Source: Glandiceps talaboti
Taxonomy: Eukaryota > Hemichordata > Enteropneusta > Spengelidae
Assembly (NCBI RefSeq): GCF_964340395.1
Contig: NC_135549.1
Coordinates: forward strand, 27,026,095-27,090,094
Length of the DNA stretch: 64,000 bases
Reading direction: 5' to 3'
Shown here: positions 43,931 through 56,744 of the stretch, in pieces
Layout of the letters: each line of letters opens with the position of its first letter
How positions within the stretch are numbered: position 1 is the first letter of the stretch
Made by a program: the position numbers and the translations under genes
Notes under the pieces: model-generated
What the model saw: only the letters and a program-made list of their open reading frames with translations
What the model was told of the DNA's origin: nothing
The model's database searches: none

Positions 43931-46260
43931 GTGATCAAATGTCATATACAAATTGAAGACATTATATCATATTTTTTGAGGTGCTGGCAGAGGGGAACTC
44001 TTACAACTTTTTACATTTAACTGGGGACTGATTTGAGTAGTATCAAAGTAACAGAAGAGAAATAACTTTAGAATAGACTGTTGACTTTTACTCCCATGGA
44101 GGCTTTAATGTATATGTTTCCTGTAATGGGAATCAGTTGTTTTAATAACTCATAAATCATCTTGAGCTAAAAGTTCATTTTTAACAGCTCTTGTCCATTG
44201 TTTGTTCTTGCACATGTTATACACGTAGGTAACCTGGGATTGTTAAGTTACTAGCAGCCATACATCATACTTGAACCAGGTTCCCTCACCAAGCTCTGCA
44301 TAACAGGTTTAGGAAGACAGACAGCTGTGTTTGAAGTACAAGTGTAACATTACAATGCAATCATTTACTCTATATCTACATCTTATTCATCAGTGTAGTT
44401 TTACCTAACAAGTGAATAGCTTTTTGAATAGCGCCCTCTTTGATGAGAGGTAACAAACTGTTCTCCTTGAATGTATAAAAAGCAAATTATGTAGGGAATG
44501 AGTAAATACTACTAAAGCCAGGGTAGCCTGTCAGAGTTTATAAAACTACACCACCTGTGTGTCTTTGATTTGTTTCAGAGCAATTGATCAAGGTGAATTT
44601 TCCTTTGATTAACATTTGGGTTGCATAATTACAATCGCTTACAGATCAATTAAATTTCTTTTGCCATATTAAATGTCTTCAGTCATATGATTAGCAGTAA
44701 TTAGATTAGTCTGAAAGGTCCAGCCGTTGGTCCGTGTAAACACTCGCTACCCCAAGCCTGGATCTATCATTGGATTAGTAGTCATTACAGATTAAGTTAT
44801 TCGATTAGTTTTATGTCCTATACTTGCTTCCTAGATGCCACATATTTTAGATGGACCCTGAAATTTAAAAGAGAATCCCATTAGTTAGAGTGAATTTAAC
44901 GATTGCAACAGCAACAAACTCACCTGTTTGTCATCTTTGTGAACACATGACATACTCTTTCCTTTGGTTTGCATTGTATTATGGGGGGCTTTCATGTTGC
45001 ATATGGATTCACTAAAGACGAACCCCCTGCATGGCTTGGGATAAGTATTGAAAAGTTCACAAACCGCTGACAGTGTTTTATTATATAGAAGTAAGCATTT
45101 TTAGGCATCACAGTCATCAGTTTTGCTGATAAAAAAAAAACAGGGTCGCAAGGTGACAATAACCAGTTCTTCAATGCATGGAATTGATTGAAGCTTGTCT
45201 GCCAGTGCCATAATGGGTTTTTTTCGGGATTTATAGTTTAAGGAGAATTTGATTTGTCTTGGTGAATATGTCTCCAAATTCTTTCTGTCCTGATTGAAAT
45301 ATTTGATGGAATGTTGACAGGGTGATCACCACAGTCAAATCTGTTACCTTTTGTGAGAACAATTTCATGAAAGAAATTTTACAGTGAAACAAAAAAATTT
45401 CCGATTTACCAATTGATTTAAATATATAATAACTCTGAATACAATATTTTCCAAATTTTCACTGAAATCAGGTTTTCTATTTCAGTTTTTTTTTCCCAAG
45501 TGAAATAAATAAATTTAATTCTCGTGTAGATTTTACTATGATATATATATGTTTATTTTTGTCAGTTTGTCAGTTTTTGATCCAGTTTTGAACCAGTTTG
45601 AACTGGTCTGAACCAGTTTGAATTTTGACATTAAAATATATAATTATTTTTGTGATCTTTCAGATTATTTCTTTTCTCTTATTTGTCAATGTAGCTGGAT
45701 CTACATGTTACATATTAATTTTTTTGTCAAAAACAATTTAATGTTATGTACATTATCCAGTGTTTGTTGTAGTGTTGTTGTGAAGTAAAATGGGTGATTG
45801 ATGATCAAAACACAGAACTTGAATCTGTCAACTATTGTGCAAATTTACACCAATTTATACTGTAAACTTAGGTATTTTTGCCTGGGAAAATTTTGCTATT
45901 TTAATTTGTTCAACAAGTTCCCAAAGACTTAACTTTTACACACTATTGAGTTTGGTGTATTGTGTGTTAATGTAAAGAAAATGCTTTTAGTCTTAACATT
46001 CCTTGCATTTTTCATTCTCAGTGAAATAACGGTGTCAAGCAAAAATGTTTAGGTTTACAGTTTTTTGATGATTTGTGGTTCATATTATAACTTCTAAAAA
46101 AGCCAAAATTCAGACACGAACCATTCCTTCATGCTATTGTTAAGTCCTCCTTATGATGTTTTTTTTCACAATTGGCAACTAAAATTGAAAATTATAAGTA
46201 TTTTTATTATATTTGCACCAAGAACATAAATTTCACCAGTTATTTATTTACACTTATTAT
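43931..46260. other. 3' flank of SLC41A
   Basis: Probably 3' UTR at first. AATAAA occurs at 45,504-45,509, and ATTAAA copies occur earlier (about 44,650); which is used cannot be told. No other gene seen. Confidence 0.45.
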
Positions 46261-46749
46261 GGTCCTAACCCAATCCGATTAAAATCCAATGTAGGGCAAA
46301 CAGCACAATTTCTTTTCGGCTGTTACGTTTACTGTCGTTTGTTCTTGTGTGAGCACTTGTTACATACATCTGACACAATAACATACTAGGTTTTCCCCAA
46401 ACCCAATCTCTTACTTACGAGTAGCCAACCAGAATCCTTCTTACAATATAACACTCTTATCTATGTACAAAATTAAAACACATAGAACCACCATACAATA
46501 ATGATAACTTCATTGCCTGCGCTTTGTGCTTGTACTCTTTTTGAAAAGTATTGTACACCCGTATGTTTTGGTGCATTACGCATTTTCATTGGTTGAGTGA
46601 ATTCACTCAGTGCTTTCGTGTGGCTCGGGAAAACCTATGATATTGTGTCAGATGTATGTAACGAGTGCCCACAAAAGAACAAACGACAATAAATGTAACA
46701 GCCAAAAAGAAATCATGCCATGTACTCTACATCAGATTGGGTCCTAACC
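46261..46749. mobile_element. 469-bp inverted-repeat transposon with 10-bp target duplication
   Basis: GGTCCTAACC occurs directly at both sides (46,261-46,270; 46,740-46,749). Between them the element (46,271-46,739) begins CAATC(C/T)GAT and has arms of about 150 bp sharing TTTCTTTT-GGCTGTTAC, GTCGTTTGTTCTT, GTTACATACATCTGACACAA and TAGGTTTTCCC. A 9-11-bp duplication and long terminal inverted repeats are typical of Mutator-like elements. No transposase, so a MULE-derived MITE. Confidence 0.88.
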
Positions 46750-47369
46750 GTATTTATTGTACATTTGAATATTATTACTGCGCATAGGAGTAACTCTTAA
46801 CATCACCACCTTGCCACTAGAGGGTGTTGTTTAACAAAAATTGCTGTTTTACTAAGTATATTATTACATAAACAAGAGTACAGAATAATTACAAAATATC
46901 AAACAGTCATTTAGAGAAAATGAATCCATGAATATTTTTCATGTAGTGTGAAAATAAATTTCTTGACAATTATATTTTGGGAGTGATCAAAATACAATAT
47001 TGCTATAGTAATGGACAACTACACACCCATCAGCAACTCTGACTACAGCTGTCATTTTAAAAAACAAAATGATTTTTTTTCATCATGCTATAGCTATATT
47101 GTCTTCCATGATAACTTGACAAAAGTGTTGAGGCAGTGGTTTGTACTCTGATACCCAGTACCATCTCTGAACAGTGTCATTTGTTTTACAAATTATTTTG
47201 TGTTATTGTTAAAAAGTTTCAGAAAACGAGTATGGTTTTGAAAAACTTGTTGCTTAATATCTTGCCAAAATAAATATGATAGCGTAGAGTAGTCATGATG
47301 TTGCCATGGTAACATAACCAAATTCGCACCGAATTAGACAAAATGCTAACACTAGGGTACAAGCTACAA

Positions 47370-47500
47370 ATACAAATATGAATATGAATATGAATACAAA
47401 TATACAAATACAAATACAAATACAAATACGAATACGAATATGAATATGAATACAAATACACATGCACATAAATATACGAATACAAATACGAATACAAATA
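47370..47500. repeat. (AAATAC)n-type hexanucleotide array
   Basis: Runs of AATATG, AAATAC and AATACG units. Confidence 0.92.
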
Positions 47501-48096
47501 CATCCTTTCATTGTAAACCACAGGCCGCTTTACAGCAGTGCTTAACAAATGCTTCTGTGGAAATTTTTCATTGCGTCAGTGAAAAAATATGCTGTGGCTT
47601 GCGAGAATGGCAGACTTCCGAGTCCACAATTCAGCATATTTCACACATATCATGTATCCCACTAATAACAAATTTAGAGATATTAGTACAGTTGCAAAGT
47701 CACACAGTCTCGATAATTGGAATGTTTAGATTTGTATACAACATGATTATGTTACAACTGAACACACACAAATATATACTGCAAAGCTAAACATTTAACA
47801 AAAAAATTCTTTGAGAAAAATTGGAAAATAGATAATATTTTTTTCTTATAATATATTTTTATTTAGCCTTCCATCATCAGTTTCTTTGTGGTCTCTTTTT
47901 GTGTGTAAATTAGAATTTGATTTTTGTGTCATACAGTGATTGTTAGTTCCTGTGACGTTTTTTATCTGCCCTTTATGAAAAAAAAACCTGCCTTCGTAAA
48001 TGACTACCACCTTGCCATAGTGAACAAATACAGCTGAATTAAAATAAGCACGCAGATAGTCGCATACAAAAACCAGTGTATGCATTATGACATATA

Positions 48097-48472
48097 TGTA
48101 CCAGAGCTTACTAGCACTGATGCATACGCATACTAATGGTATTTTCACTGCAGTGCAATGCCGATAATATTATTGCAAACCTGCATGCAAATGAGGATGC
48201 AATCATTTCAAATGATTGCATTTTGCTTTCACATGAAATCGCGTGATCGTGCTATGATTTTTAAGGAAATTTGCCGTTTCAGAAAAACATTATGTAATCA
48301 TAACAGAACCCTATGCCATGTGAGTTCCAGTGTGGGTACTCGGATGTATTTGCACTTATGCTTGCAGTGTTTTCTGCTTCACTTTCGCTATGCTTTGCTC
48401 ATGAAAATATGGGGCGCAGAGAACACTGCAAGCACTCGTGCAAATACCTCAAGTACACTCTGATTCTGTCAT
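48097..48472 (+). mobile_element. dispersed repeat family 4, copy 2
   Basis: Aligns with 32,720-33,115 along its length, including the folded right half. Confidence 0.85.
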
Positions 48473-49920
48473 TGTACTGTATTATTTGCTGTACTATAAT
48501 ATCATACAAATTGACTCTAATATTTTCTTAAATTATTTCAGTTGTGTGAGATATTTCAAAGCTGTAATTGACTGTAATATCACTATTTGCATATTTTAGT
48601 ATTCTTGCTTCATACAGTCAACTAATTTTCCTTTTCTTTCACAATCATTATTTTATTTTTTTGCATCTTTAAATGAATCATCAATGCAAATATATTAATT
48701 TGCATACCAAATATATTGTGATCTGATCACATTAGTCACAAGACTTAAATGCACGGAGAATTAACTGTACAAATTTAAAATGATTCAACCAAGTAAATCA
48801 TGACACAAAACTTCCCAACATTATGCCACTGTTTTACTATCGTAATCTTCATTATTATTTCCATCCCATCATTATCCAAGCTAGATAAAGAATGCCATAC
48901 TAGAATAATGTAATTTTATGTAATCTTACAGAGAAATTGGCATCATCCACTTCCAACAACACTGTGTCAATTTCACAGCAAATTATTGCTTGACATATCA
49001 GAATTTAATTATTAATTCAAATTATATTTTCTAATATCAGCTGTCCAGTTGCATCTTCTTTAATCTAGAGGCTATCGGTGACTTACAATTTAGTCTAGAG
49101 GCTATTCGTGACTTCAAATCTCTTCTCATGTCTAGCTCAATAAGGTCTTGAGATGAAATTCCAAATTGAAATGAAGCCACCCACATAGTCATTAACATCA
49201 TGTCTTTGTTAATCAATCATTGAATTCTGCCCCATAATGATTAAGTTAATGTGTACATGGGGCAATTATATAATGTCCAAATATAGTAGATTTGTCATAT
49301 CAGGATGCTACTTATATGCTGTTTACATCATTTTAACAGTTGGGGGGTTTACTACTCATTTGCATGAACAACTTTTGGTTCATGATTTCTGATTGAGCTC
49401 GTCATGGGTGAAGAGAGATCTTGAGATTCGACACCACGTATAGCATCAAGACTACATCTTCTTGTACAATTATACATGACACATTTTTGATTTTCTAATA
49501 CAGTTTATGATATTTACACTATTTGTTTAAATGTATGTACCGTTAATCACAGCCAATAGAGAAATCTCTCCTCTATTATCTACGCATTTATCAAACGATA
49601 GTTCACATCTTTGTTTATCAGCACCCACCTGTATTATGATGTATGTAGCAGAAGTGAAATTGATCAGTTTACAGATCCGTATCACTTCTGGTTTTCTTTC
49701 AATAGAGGTAAATCCAGAATGTTGTCAAACTTGTTTCCAACAGAAGCTTCCCTAGACTTCTACACCTGTGGTGGTTTTTTTTCCTTTAAACTTATTTCAA
49801 CTCTTGTAAATTATATTGTTTCTCCAAATAGTGGTATTTTTATTCCAATAAATTGTATTCAAATCATACTTTATGTATTACTAGTCATGGTTTCTTTATT
49901 ATTATACAAACACATCCGGA
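48473..49920. other. intergenic, no gene seen
   Basis: A short duplicated phrase (CTAGAGGCTAT-CGTGACTT at about 49,069 and 49,094). Nothing else recognised. Confidence 0.5.
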
Positions 49921-49921
49921 G

Positions 49922-50250
49922 TCATGACGGGCAAATGGTTAGAGTGGCCGGCTTTCAGGTTGCAGGTTCAAGCCCCATCGCTGCCGTTTGTTTGTGAATG
50001 GCTAAAGTCCTTGCTTGGGCAAGATTTGAAGCACTACTGTGCCTCAGTCCACCAAACTATATAATTGGGGACCAGATAGGATAAAGGTTGCAATGTGAAT
50101 GCTTTAATCCTATGCTGCTATGGATTGTATGCTCCCCCAGGGAGTTGAGGAAGTATAAAGGACGGTGTAGATTTGAACCAGGGGTAATAATTGTAAAGTG
50201 CTTTGAGCACAGAAGGGGGGAGGGGGGGGAGCGCTTTATATGTATTAAAA
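49922..50250 (+). mobile_element. tRNA-derived SINE
   Basis: Head: A box TGGTTAGAGTGG (49,936-49,947) and B box GGTTCAAGCCC (49,965-49,975), with the spacing of a tRNA gene. A body follows with GGCAAGATTTGAAGCACTAC and TGCCTCAGTCCACC, then a tail with TAAAGTGCTTTGAGCAC and CGCTTTATATGTATT, resembling a LINE 3' end. The cloverleaf is degenerate, so it is a SINE and not a working tRNA gene. Confidence 0.9.
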
Positions 50251-50720
50251 AATAACTAACAAAACCAACTAACATCCAACAAAATCAAGAGTCATAAGAA
50301 TACAGCTCCAACAAGCTAAGCATGCATTACATTTGCACTGTAGATCTATGGTCAAGCACTGTACCTATGGGTTCATTATCCACGATCTGTTTCTCCACCT
50401 TATAGTCAGATGGCTTTCTCTAGTACAACATTACGTTCTTACCACTACAGAAGTGAAAGTTTTAAACTGCTTCAAAGACACGACATCTTTCTAAAAGATT
50501 GACTTTGGTTGAAATATTGGGGAAGTTACAGTGTTTTTCAATGGGGTGAACAAAACACTGAATCTAGAATGCAATTCTTTTCACGAAAGTTGTAAAGTGT
50601 ATAAATGTGCTTGTTCCCCTTCCTCAATTAAACAAAGATGAACAAGTCTCAACTATATATAATCTATACGATATGTGTGCGCACTATTCAAATTTTCTTG
50701 TAAATCATTTCATAGCGTAT

Positions 50721-50824
50721 CTGTAGGATATGCCATGTCGGGCGCCCTCATCAGCCCAATCACCGTCAAGGCCGGTGAGGGCGGAACACTGATTGGAGTC
50801 AACGTGTATCTTCAAGTCAGTCCA
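50721..50824 (+). repeat. dispersed repeat family 3, copy 3
   Basis: GCGCCCTCA and GGCCGGTGAGGGCGGAAC can form a stem, followed by GTATCTTCAAGTCAGTC; same order as at 18,915-19,005. Confidence 0.6.
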
Positions 50825-51091
50825 TTTGTCCATGGTTGTTTCTCAGTGATGCATATGTGATTTCTGGGAGAGCTAGATCAAACCAGGTTTGTTGTATGTC
50901 TAAGTGTACATTAAAAAGTAAGTATATTTTCAATTTTTTTTTTAAAGATTTCGGATGATATTAAAATAGCAATAGTAATGGTACGACTGCTGAAAAGTAA
51001 CTTCCTGGGCACTTATTCAAGATTTAATTGCAAATTGTATCATTTTATGCCTGAACCTCGAACCCTACCACCCAAAAGATCAGTCGGTCAG

Positions 51092-51175
51092 TTTGTTTGT
51101 GTTTGTGTTTGTTTGTTTGTGTGTTTGTGTTTGTGTTTGTGTTTGTGTTTGTTGTTTGTGTTTGTGTTTGTGTGT
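51092..51175. repeat. (GTGTTT)n-type array
   Basis: GTTTGTGTTTGT units. Confidence 0.93.
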
Positions 51176-51227
51176 AGTCATTCAGTTTTTCAGTTAATAA
51201 TTAATTAATTTGATATATCCAAAGGTA

Positions 51228-51376
51228 GACAGACAGAGAGATGGACAAGACAGACAGACATACATACATACATACATACATACATACATACATGCATACA
51301 TACATACATACATACATACATACATACATACATACATACATACATACATACATGTGCACGCACGCACACACACACG

Positions 51377-51419
<43 letters not shown>

Positions 51420-51420
51420 G
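51228..51420. repeat. (ACAT)n then (CACG)/(CA)n then (GACA)n array
   Basis: TACA units at 51,260-51,355, a CA-rich join, then GACA units to 51,420. It ends about 150 bp before the start of receptor gene A. Confidence 0.96.
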
Positions 51421-51569
51421 GTTGGATTGATAGATGTAAATAGATGGATAAGAGGCATTGCTTGATACCAAACATTGAAAATGAATAATTCAGACTGGAG
51501 AAGTTGTTCAACACATTAATATTATATTAACGTGTGGTTTTCTGTCCTCGCGATGAAACTTGATTTCAG

Positions 51570-53398
51570 ATGGAATCACACAAGAGGGACATTGAACTGA
51601 AAATGTATGACAAAAAGGAAAGCCAATTCCCAGCAGACACCAACTTTCCAGGTGTAAGACCAATCCCAGTGTTAATCCGAATCATATTATATTTACTTGG
51701 TTACTTTTATATAACAAGTGTACCAAATAGCAAACTCTGTAGGAAATGTCAACGAATTAGTCAGGAGGCCAACGAGATTCGTAAACGCAACCCGGTGGAA
51801 GTGTTTCTCGGCGACTCCAACATCAAGGTAAAACTTCACGAAAATGAGATCCCATCGAGGGTTATCGTCGAGGACGACGCTGGAGATCAGACCGTAATCG
51901 ACTTTGAGACGAATGATACTCACTGTAGTGAATGTGTTATCAATATTTCTAGTAAGGAAATGCCATCGCCTAAAGAAGGTACAGTATCAGTTTAAAACAT
52001 AGAATTATTTATTATATATGTATTTTCAATATTGTTGTACCATATGTGGGCTCACGACAAAGCCATGGACAGCTAGCATGAATGTCAATAGTCCTTTTAT
52101 TCACAGTGGACTGAGCCGCTGTACTGTTTTATTTTTGTTAATTACATTTTTCTTCATATCTCTCCATTACAGGTAGAGTCGAACACAGAGACCGTAGAAT
52201 CGTCGATGTTCTATCCTGGGCGTGGATTCTTCTTATACTACTGTTATTGGTGTACAACATATCACACCGCCTTGTCCTTCACTATGGCAAATCAAATCGC
52301 GCCCTCTATCTGATGTCGTATGGTCTCTACACCTTGGCGCTCCTTATTGTTGCCTTCCTTCGTCTACTTTCACTTCCCCATTTCTGTAAAATGAAATCCC
52401 TCACTGAGAATTTCATCCTGGCCCGTTTCAAGTACGCCGACTTTAAATCCCCCGTGAAGGCAACTTTGATATTTTTCCTTTTACCATTTCTCTGCACGTT
52501 TTTTCGGATTGTTTACAACATTTATGACTACACGCAAGAACCGAGTTCGCCATGCGAAAGTAAACCCATCCCGGAAGTTAAAGATATCCTCGGTCCGTTA
52601 GCAGGTATCTTGGGCTACTTTGTCTTTGGTTCTTTTTGTTGCCTGATCAGGTTACTTCGTAAAGCCATGGAAACAGAATTCTGTTTCTTGACAGCGTTCA
52701 TTAATAACAACACCGACAACGTCGATCTTTGCTTTCGGAAATCGTTCGTCTCTTTTCGGAACTTCGCCGCTCTCCAAGGCCTTGCATGTCGCTGGATGCT
52801 TTTTCAGATGACTTTGGCAGTTTTCAAAATTGTTCTTCAAGTGTACTGGAATTACAACATCAAAGAAGATGACCGCCTAAAACTGGAGGCCTTGCTGGTA
52901 GCGAGTGTCGTCTGGCTCGAAATCAGTATGTTTTTCTTTTTACCCCTTGCAGCAGTTGGGGGTTTTCATATCGAGTACATATGGCGACGATTTGGTTCCT
53001 TCGTGCGTGTTGCGAGTACAGTACACGAAACACCGTTTTGGACCAAGTTTTCAGCTTTCATTGCAGAGATTCAACCTCACAAAACGGCAGGTAAGATGGC
53101 GTTTATCCTCACGGTATTGACCGGCATCTTGGCGGTTAACCTCGGATTTCAATACGTTACAGTTTGGAAAGAAGGAGACTTAGGGTGTCTGAATACTACT
53201 ATGTTTTTGAACGGATCAGATGTGAACGTAACCGACAGTTTGACCATGAACGCTACGATGTCTGCAATCATGCCAGTCGCCGCAAATTTGTCAAGTTCTG
53301 CGAACACGACAACTCTTGCTATACCTGTCTCAACCAGTGAGTACATACAGAATGTTACTGATTCCTGGCTTACAACAATGTCCCAAAACACAGAGTAA
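51570..53398 (+). CDS. seven-helix membrane protein A, unnamed family, two exons
   Basis: Exons 51,570-51,978 and 52,173-53,398; phase-1 GT-AG intron (G|GT); 544 residues. Exon 1: hydrophobic stretch at about 33-50, then C57-x-x-C60 and C119-x-x-C122 in a charged, probably cytosolic region. Exon 2: seven hydrophobic helices at about 148-165, 181-202, 232-253, 274-297, 341-361, 377-401 and 443-464. Loops after helices 2, 4 and 6 are Arg/Lys-rich (ARFKYADFK, RLLRK, YIWRRF). The tail after helix 7 (470-544) has seven N-glycosylation sequons (477-530), so it is predicted outside the cell and the main N-terminus inside. The best conserved part relative to paralogue B is helix 5 to helix 7: CRWM-x-FQ, WNY, WLEI, PL-x-AVGGFHIE, PFW, GKM-x-FILTV-x-TGILA-x-NLG. 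Not GPCR-like (no DRY, NPxxY) and not otopetrin-like. The topology is that of arthropod gustatory-receptor-like proteins; homology to them is not shown. ATG 51,570 directly follows an AG, so an upstream noncoding exon is possible. Confidence 0.85.
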
Positions 53399-53769
53399 GT
53401 TAGATAACGTAATTCTATCCACGCGCTGCTGCACGTAGGCCTATCTTAGGATGCACAGACAATTGCTGTATAATTTTATAGTGTACAACCATGGGCCCTC
53501 CACTCTCTCTGGTAACAGACTTTAACACTACTGAACCGTCAGCCTTGTTGATATGTACGAAAAAAATGGCAAATCTGTCCTGCTCTAAGAATACAATTGT
53601 TCTATGGCAATAAGCTTTTATTTATTTTTTAAAAAGGAAGCCACGATATTATATTACAAATATTACCATTGGCTCATTTCTGAGTTACTTGTCATCAGTA
53701 GTGGCATATTAGTACAAGACGTTTTGTACCATATATACTCAAGCCAATTCAAGATATTGTCTTTAAACA

Positions 53770-53870
53770 GAAAATATGGATTATATACCCTGGTCATTCT
53801 ACGGCACGACAACCCGTGTCTGGACTACGTCACTGGTTTCGCGGTGCCAGAATTCATCAAAGACGAGACA
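53770..53870 (+). mobile_element. dispersed repeat family 2, 5' fragment (copy D)
   Basis: GGTCATTCTACGGCACGACAA, CTACGTCACTGGTTTCGC; then the sequence leaves the family just before a TA array. Confidence 0.65.
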
Positions 53871-53907
53871 GGACGACGACGGTCATCCCACTGGGTGTAT
53901 AGAGCCG

Positions 53908-54016
<109 letters not shown>

Positions 54017-54505
54017 TCGATTTTGGGTCAACATTTTAAAGTCAAAACAGCATTTATAAAAACTTGAAAAAAAATGGCAGTCCCATTTACTAATGTCATC
54101 AATGACATCTAATAGAGTCCGGGGTAAGTTTCAGAAATAGTGAGAAAATTGAAACCTGGAGATGACGTTATTGGTAAACATTACAACTCTTTATAGTTTA
54201 CTGGCTTTTTTGACTGAAAAGGTATCAATCACATGTAAACTGTATTTCGGTAGTCCCATTTTTGTTTGTAGTGAGTTGTATACTTTATTACAATTTTATG
54301 TGATAAAGGACATTTTATTAATTTTGCTTTGAAGTAATTTATATACTATGTTACTGTAATATGTTTCAGCCATGCCTAAGATTAAGTGTATGATTTTCTT
54401 TCATGAATATTGAATTGCGGCTGTTGGTTATTAAATATGATTAATTAGCATTAAACATGTTTGTTGGCTTGTCTACAGTTCATCTTTTTCTTCTTTTGTC
54501 AATCT

Positions 54506-54675
<170 letters not shown>

Positions 54676-55239
54676 GTCAGACATACAGACGAGAAGGGGT
54701 AAAAAGGGGTTTAATTGATTACCAGTAATTTAATTAATTTACACATCTTGATAATTGCATCGTATTGTATTATACCATTTTATTATAATATTGGCTCGCT
54801 AATTAAAGCAATTACATGTATATGTTGTGATATTTTCTTTTATTATTGTTACTAATCAAGAGAAAAACAAAATGTACATTTCACACCGTACCACGAACTA
54901 ATCTCTTATTATAGTTCAAACAAAAATCTTCCAAAAATATCCTAATACTTATTATGAAGATCATTCCCCATCATATTCTTGTGTAGGTTATTCAATTTTT
55001 GCTCAATATTCAAAAAGGAATTTAGTCTGGTAAGATTTGGCGTGACTTTATCTTAATCGACAATTAAAGATAAACTTATTAATCAACAACAGAAAATAAT
55101 TCAAAGCGTTTACTTCAGCCTTCGAATAAGGAAAATTTGGCTTTGTAGTTATAAAAGAACATCTAACGGTGTAAATTCTATGGTAATATCGCAACTGTTT
55201 TGCAGTTTCGACTCTGTTGCCGAAACTGGAGAATATAAT

Positions 55240-55486
55240 AATCTTTATTCGTCCGAATAAATTCGGAAATTTGTTGAATGGTCGCCGCAAGAGCAGCGCC
55301 CTAGTGCCCTACTGTTGAAGAAGCAGGGGGAAACCGGAGTGCCCGGGGAAAACCTGCTTTGTTCAAACTGAGCATCACCCTTCTTACATAGAGACTTTGT
55401 TAATTTTTTAAAATCAAACCCAGCGGACACCAGGCGGGTTCGAACACAGACTGCAGGCGTACGAGCTAACCGCTCGGCCACCGGCA
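55240..55486 (-). mobile_element. tRNA-derived SINE, second type
   Basis: The minus strand starts TGCCGGTGGCCGAGCGGTTA, a Ser/Leu-tRNA-like A-box region, with B box GTTCGAACCCG. The body has TTTTCCCCGGGCACTCCGGT then TTCCCCC, a central-domain motif seen in many animal SINEs. The 3' end has ATTCGGACGAATAAAG. Distinct from the SINE at 49.9 kb. Confidence 0.85.
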
Positions 55487-55740
55487 ATCCACAAAAATAA
55501 ATGCATAAGACTCTCTACATAACCAGAACAGAATGTACACTGATCTGACTCTACTTTGCCTCTAATTTTCAGAAACCTATTTGTGGTGAGGAATCTAGAG
55601 AGAATTCTAAATTGAAAATTAGATACTGGGTTTACTGTAATTTATCTTCTAACCTAGCTTTATGAAATTTCATTGGAATAGATAAACTTGATATCGGTGT
55701 GTGGTTCAATCCGGATTACTGCAAAATTGTAAATACAAAA

Positions 55741-55797
55741 CAATAACAATAACAATAACAATAATAATAATAACAACAACAACAACAACAACAACAA
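55741..55797. repeat. (AATAAC)n / (AAC)n array
   Basis: Short A/C/T-rich tandem tract. Confidence 0.9.
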
Positions 55798-56349
55798 AAT
55801 TGAAGGTTTTCATGGTCTACATCCTTGTTAGTCGATGCTGTGTATTTGTTCATCAATGGACTAAATACATGACTTGTCTTGAATCTTGAATAATATCGCG
55901 AAGGCAAGTGCAAAATTTCATGAAAAGGGGAAGTCATAAATTACGTTTCATTCGTTATATGAAAGCAAGTATTGGTGTATTTAAATGAGACCGTACCACG
56001 CAATGTGTTTGTATGTAAATATGTCCTGATTCCAATGTTCGCCCGTCATCGTTAAAGGTTATTACACAAATACTGACCTCAATTGCAATTAACCACTATG
56101 TCATAATAGATTAGTTTCTAGTAAACTATTTCCATGGTCCTCACCAGAGCATTTTCTTTTATTGTATTTGTATTTTCCTCGTTGCATTGTTATTATCTTA
56201 TGTTTCCGGTGAAATAAAAATTCAATTCAATTCAATTCAATTCAATAATGACCCTTGCAAAATCAAAATTCAGATTGTCGCAATTTCATCGTCATAAATT
56301 ACTACCCTCTTTGACGGCAATGCTAACTAACTAACGTAAGCGCCCTTCA

Positions 56350-56355
56350 TTTATT
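56350..56355 (-). terminator. possible poly(A) signal of receptor gene B
   Basis: AATAAA on the minus strand, 390 bp after the stop codon of gene B. Confidence 0.35.
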
Positions 56356-56744
56356 TTTCTTTGCATTAGCGGAAAAATACTCTGGACCGGTTTGCGAAAA
56401 TGTTGGAAGTTAACATGAGGAGGGAGCAAATTTCGTTATTTCGCGGTGTCGCGAAAGAAATAACAGCTCTGATTTGCGAGAATGATGTGAAGTTGAAACG
56501 TTGGTAACCCGATAAAAGCTTTCGCCGTAGACAACTGGACTTGAATTGTTCATCTATCAAAACTATAGTAACCTTTTTGTCAATTCCATGTCTCTAAGTC
56601 CCCCCCCCCCTCCATTATAAAGTTGGAATGACTGATGATTTTAGATCAATTTAAAATCCTTCTAAACATGATAACTAAAGACTGGGTCTCAAAGAAAATG
56701 CCTCACTGATGATCGACGTCATATGTGTGGATGAATACAGCAAA

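Noticed and set aside
49936-49985. tRNA gene
   Set aside because: A and B boxes are present but the arms do not pair as a functional tRNA, and the body and tail are those of a SINE.
51194-51514. Cys-Val-Met-Tyr and Thr-Tyr-Ile-His repeat open frames
   Set aside because: Translations of (ACAT)n and (GACA)n arrays.
51570-53398. Otopetrin or GPCR identity for the seven-helix proteins
   Set aside because: Helix number, loop lengths and missing signature residues (no DRY, no NPxxY, no otopetrin 12-helix layout) argue against both.
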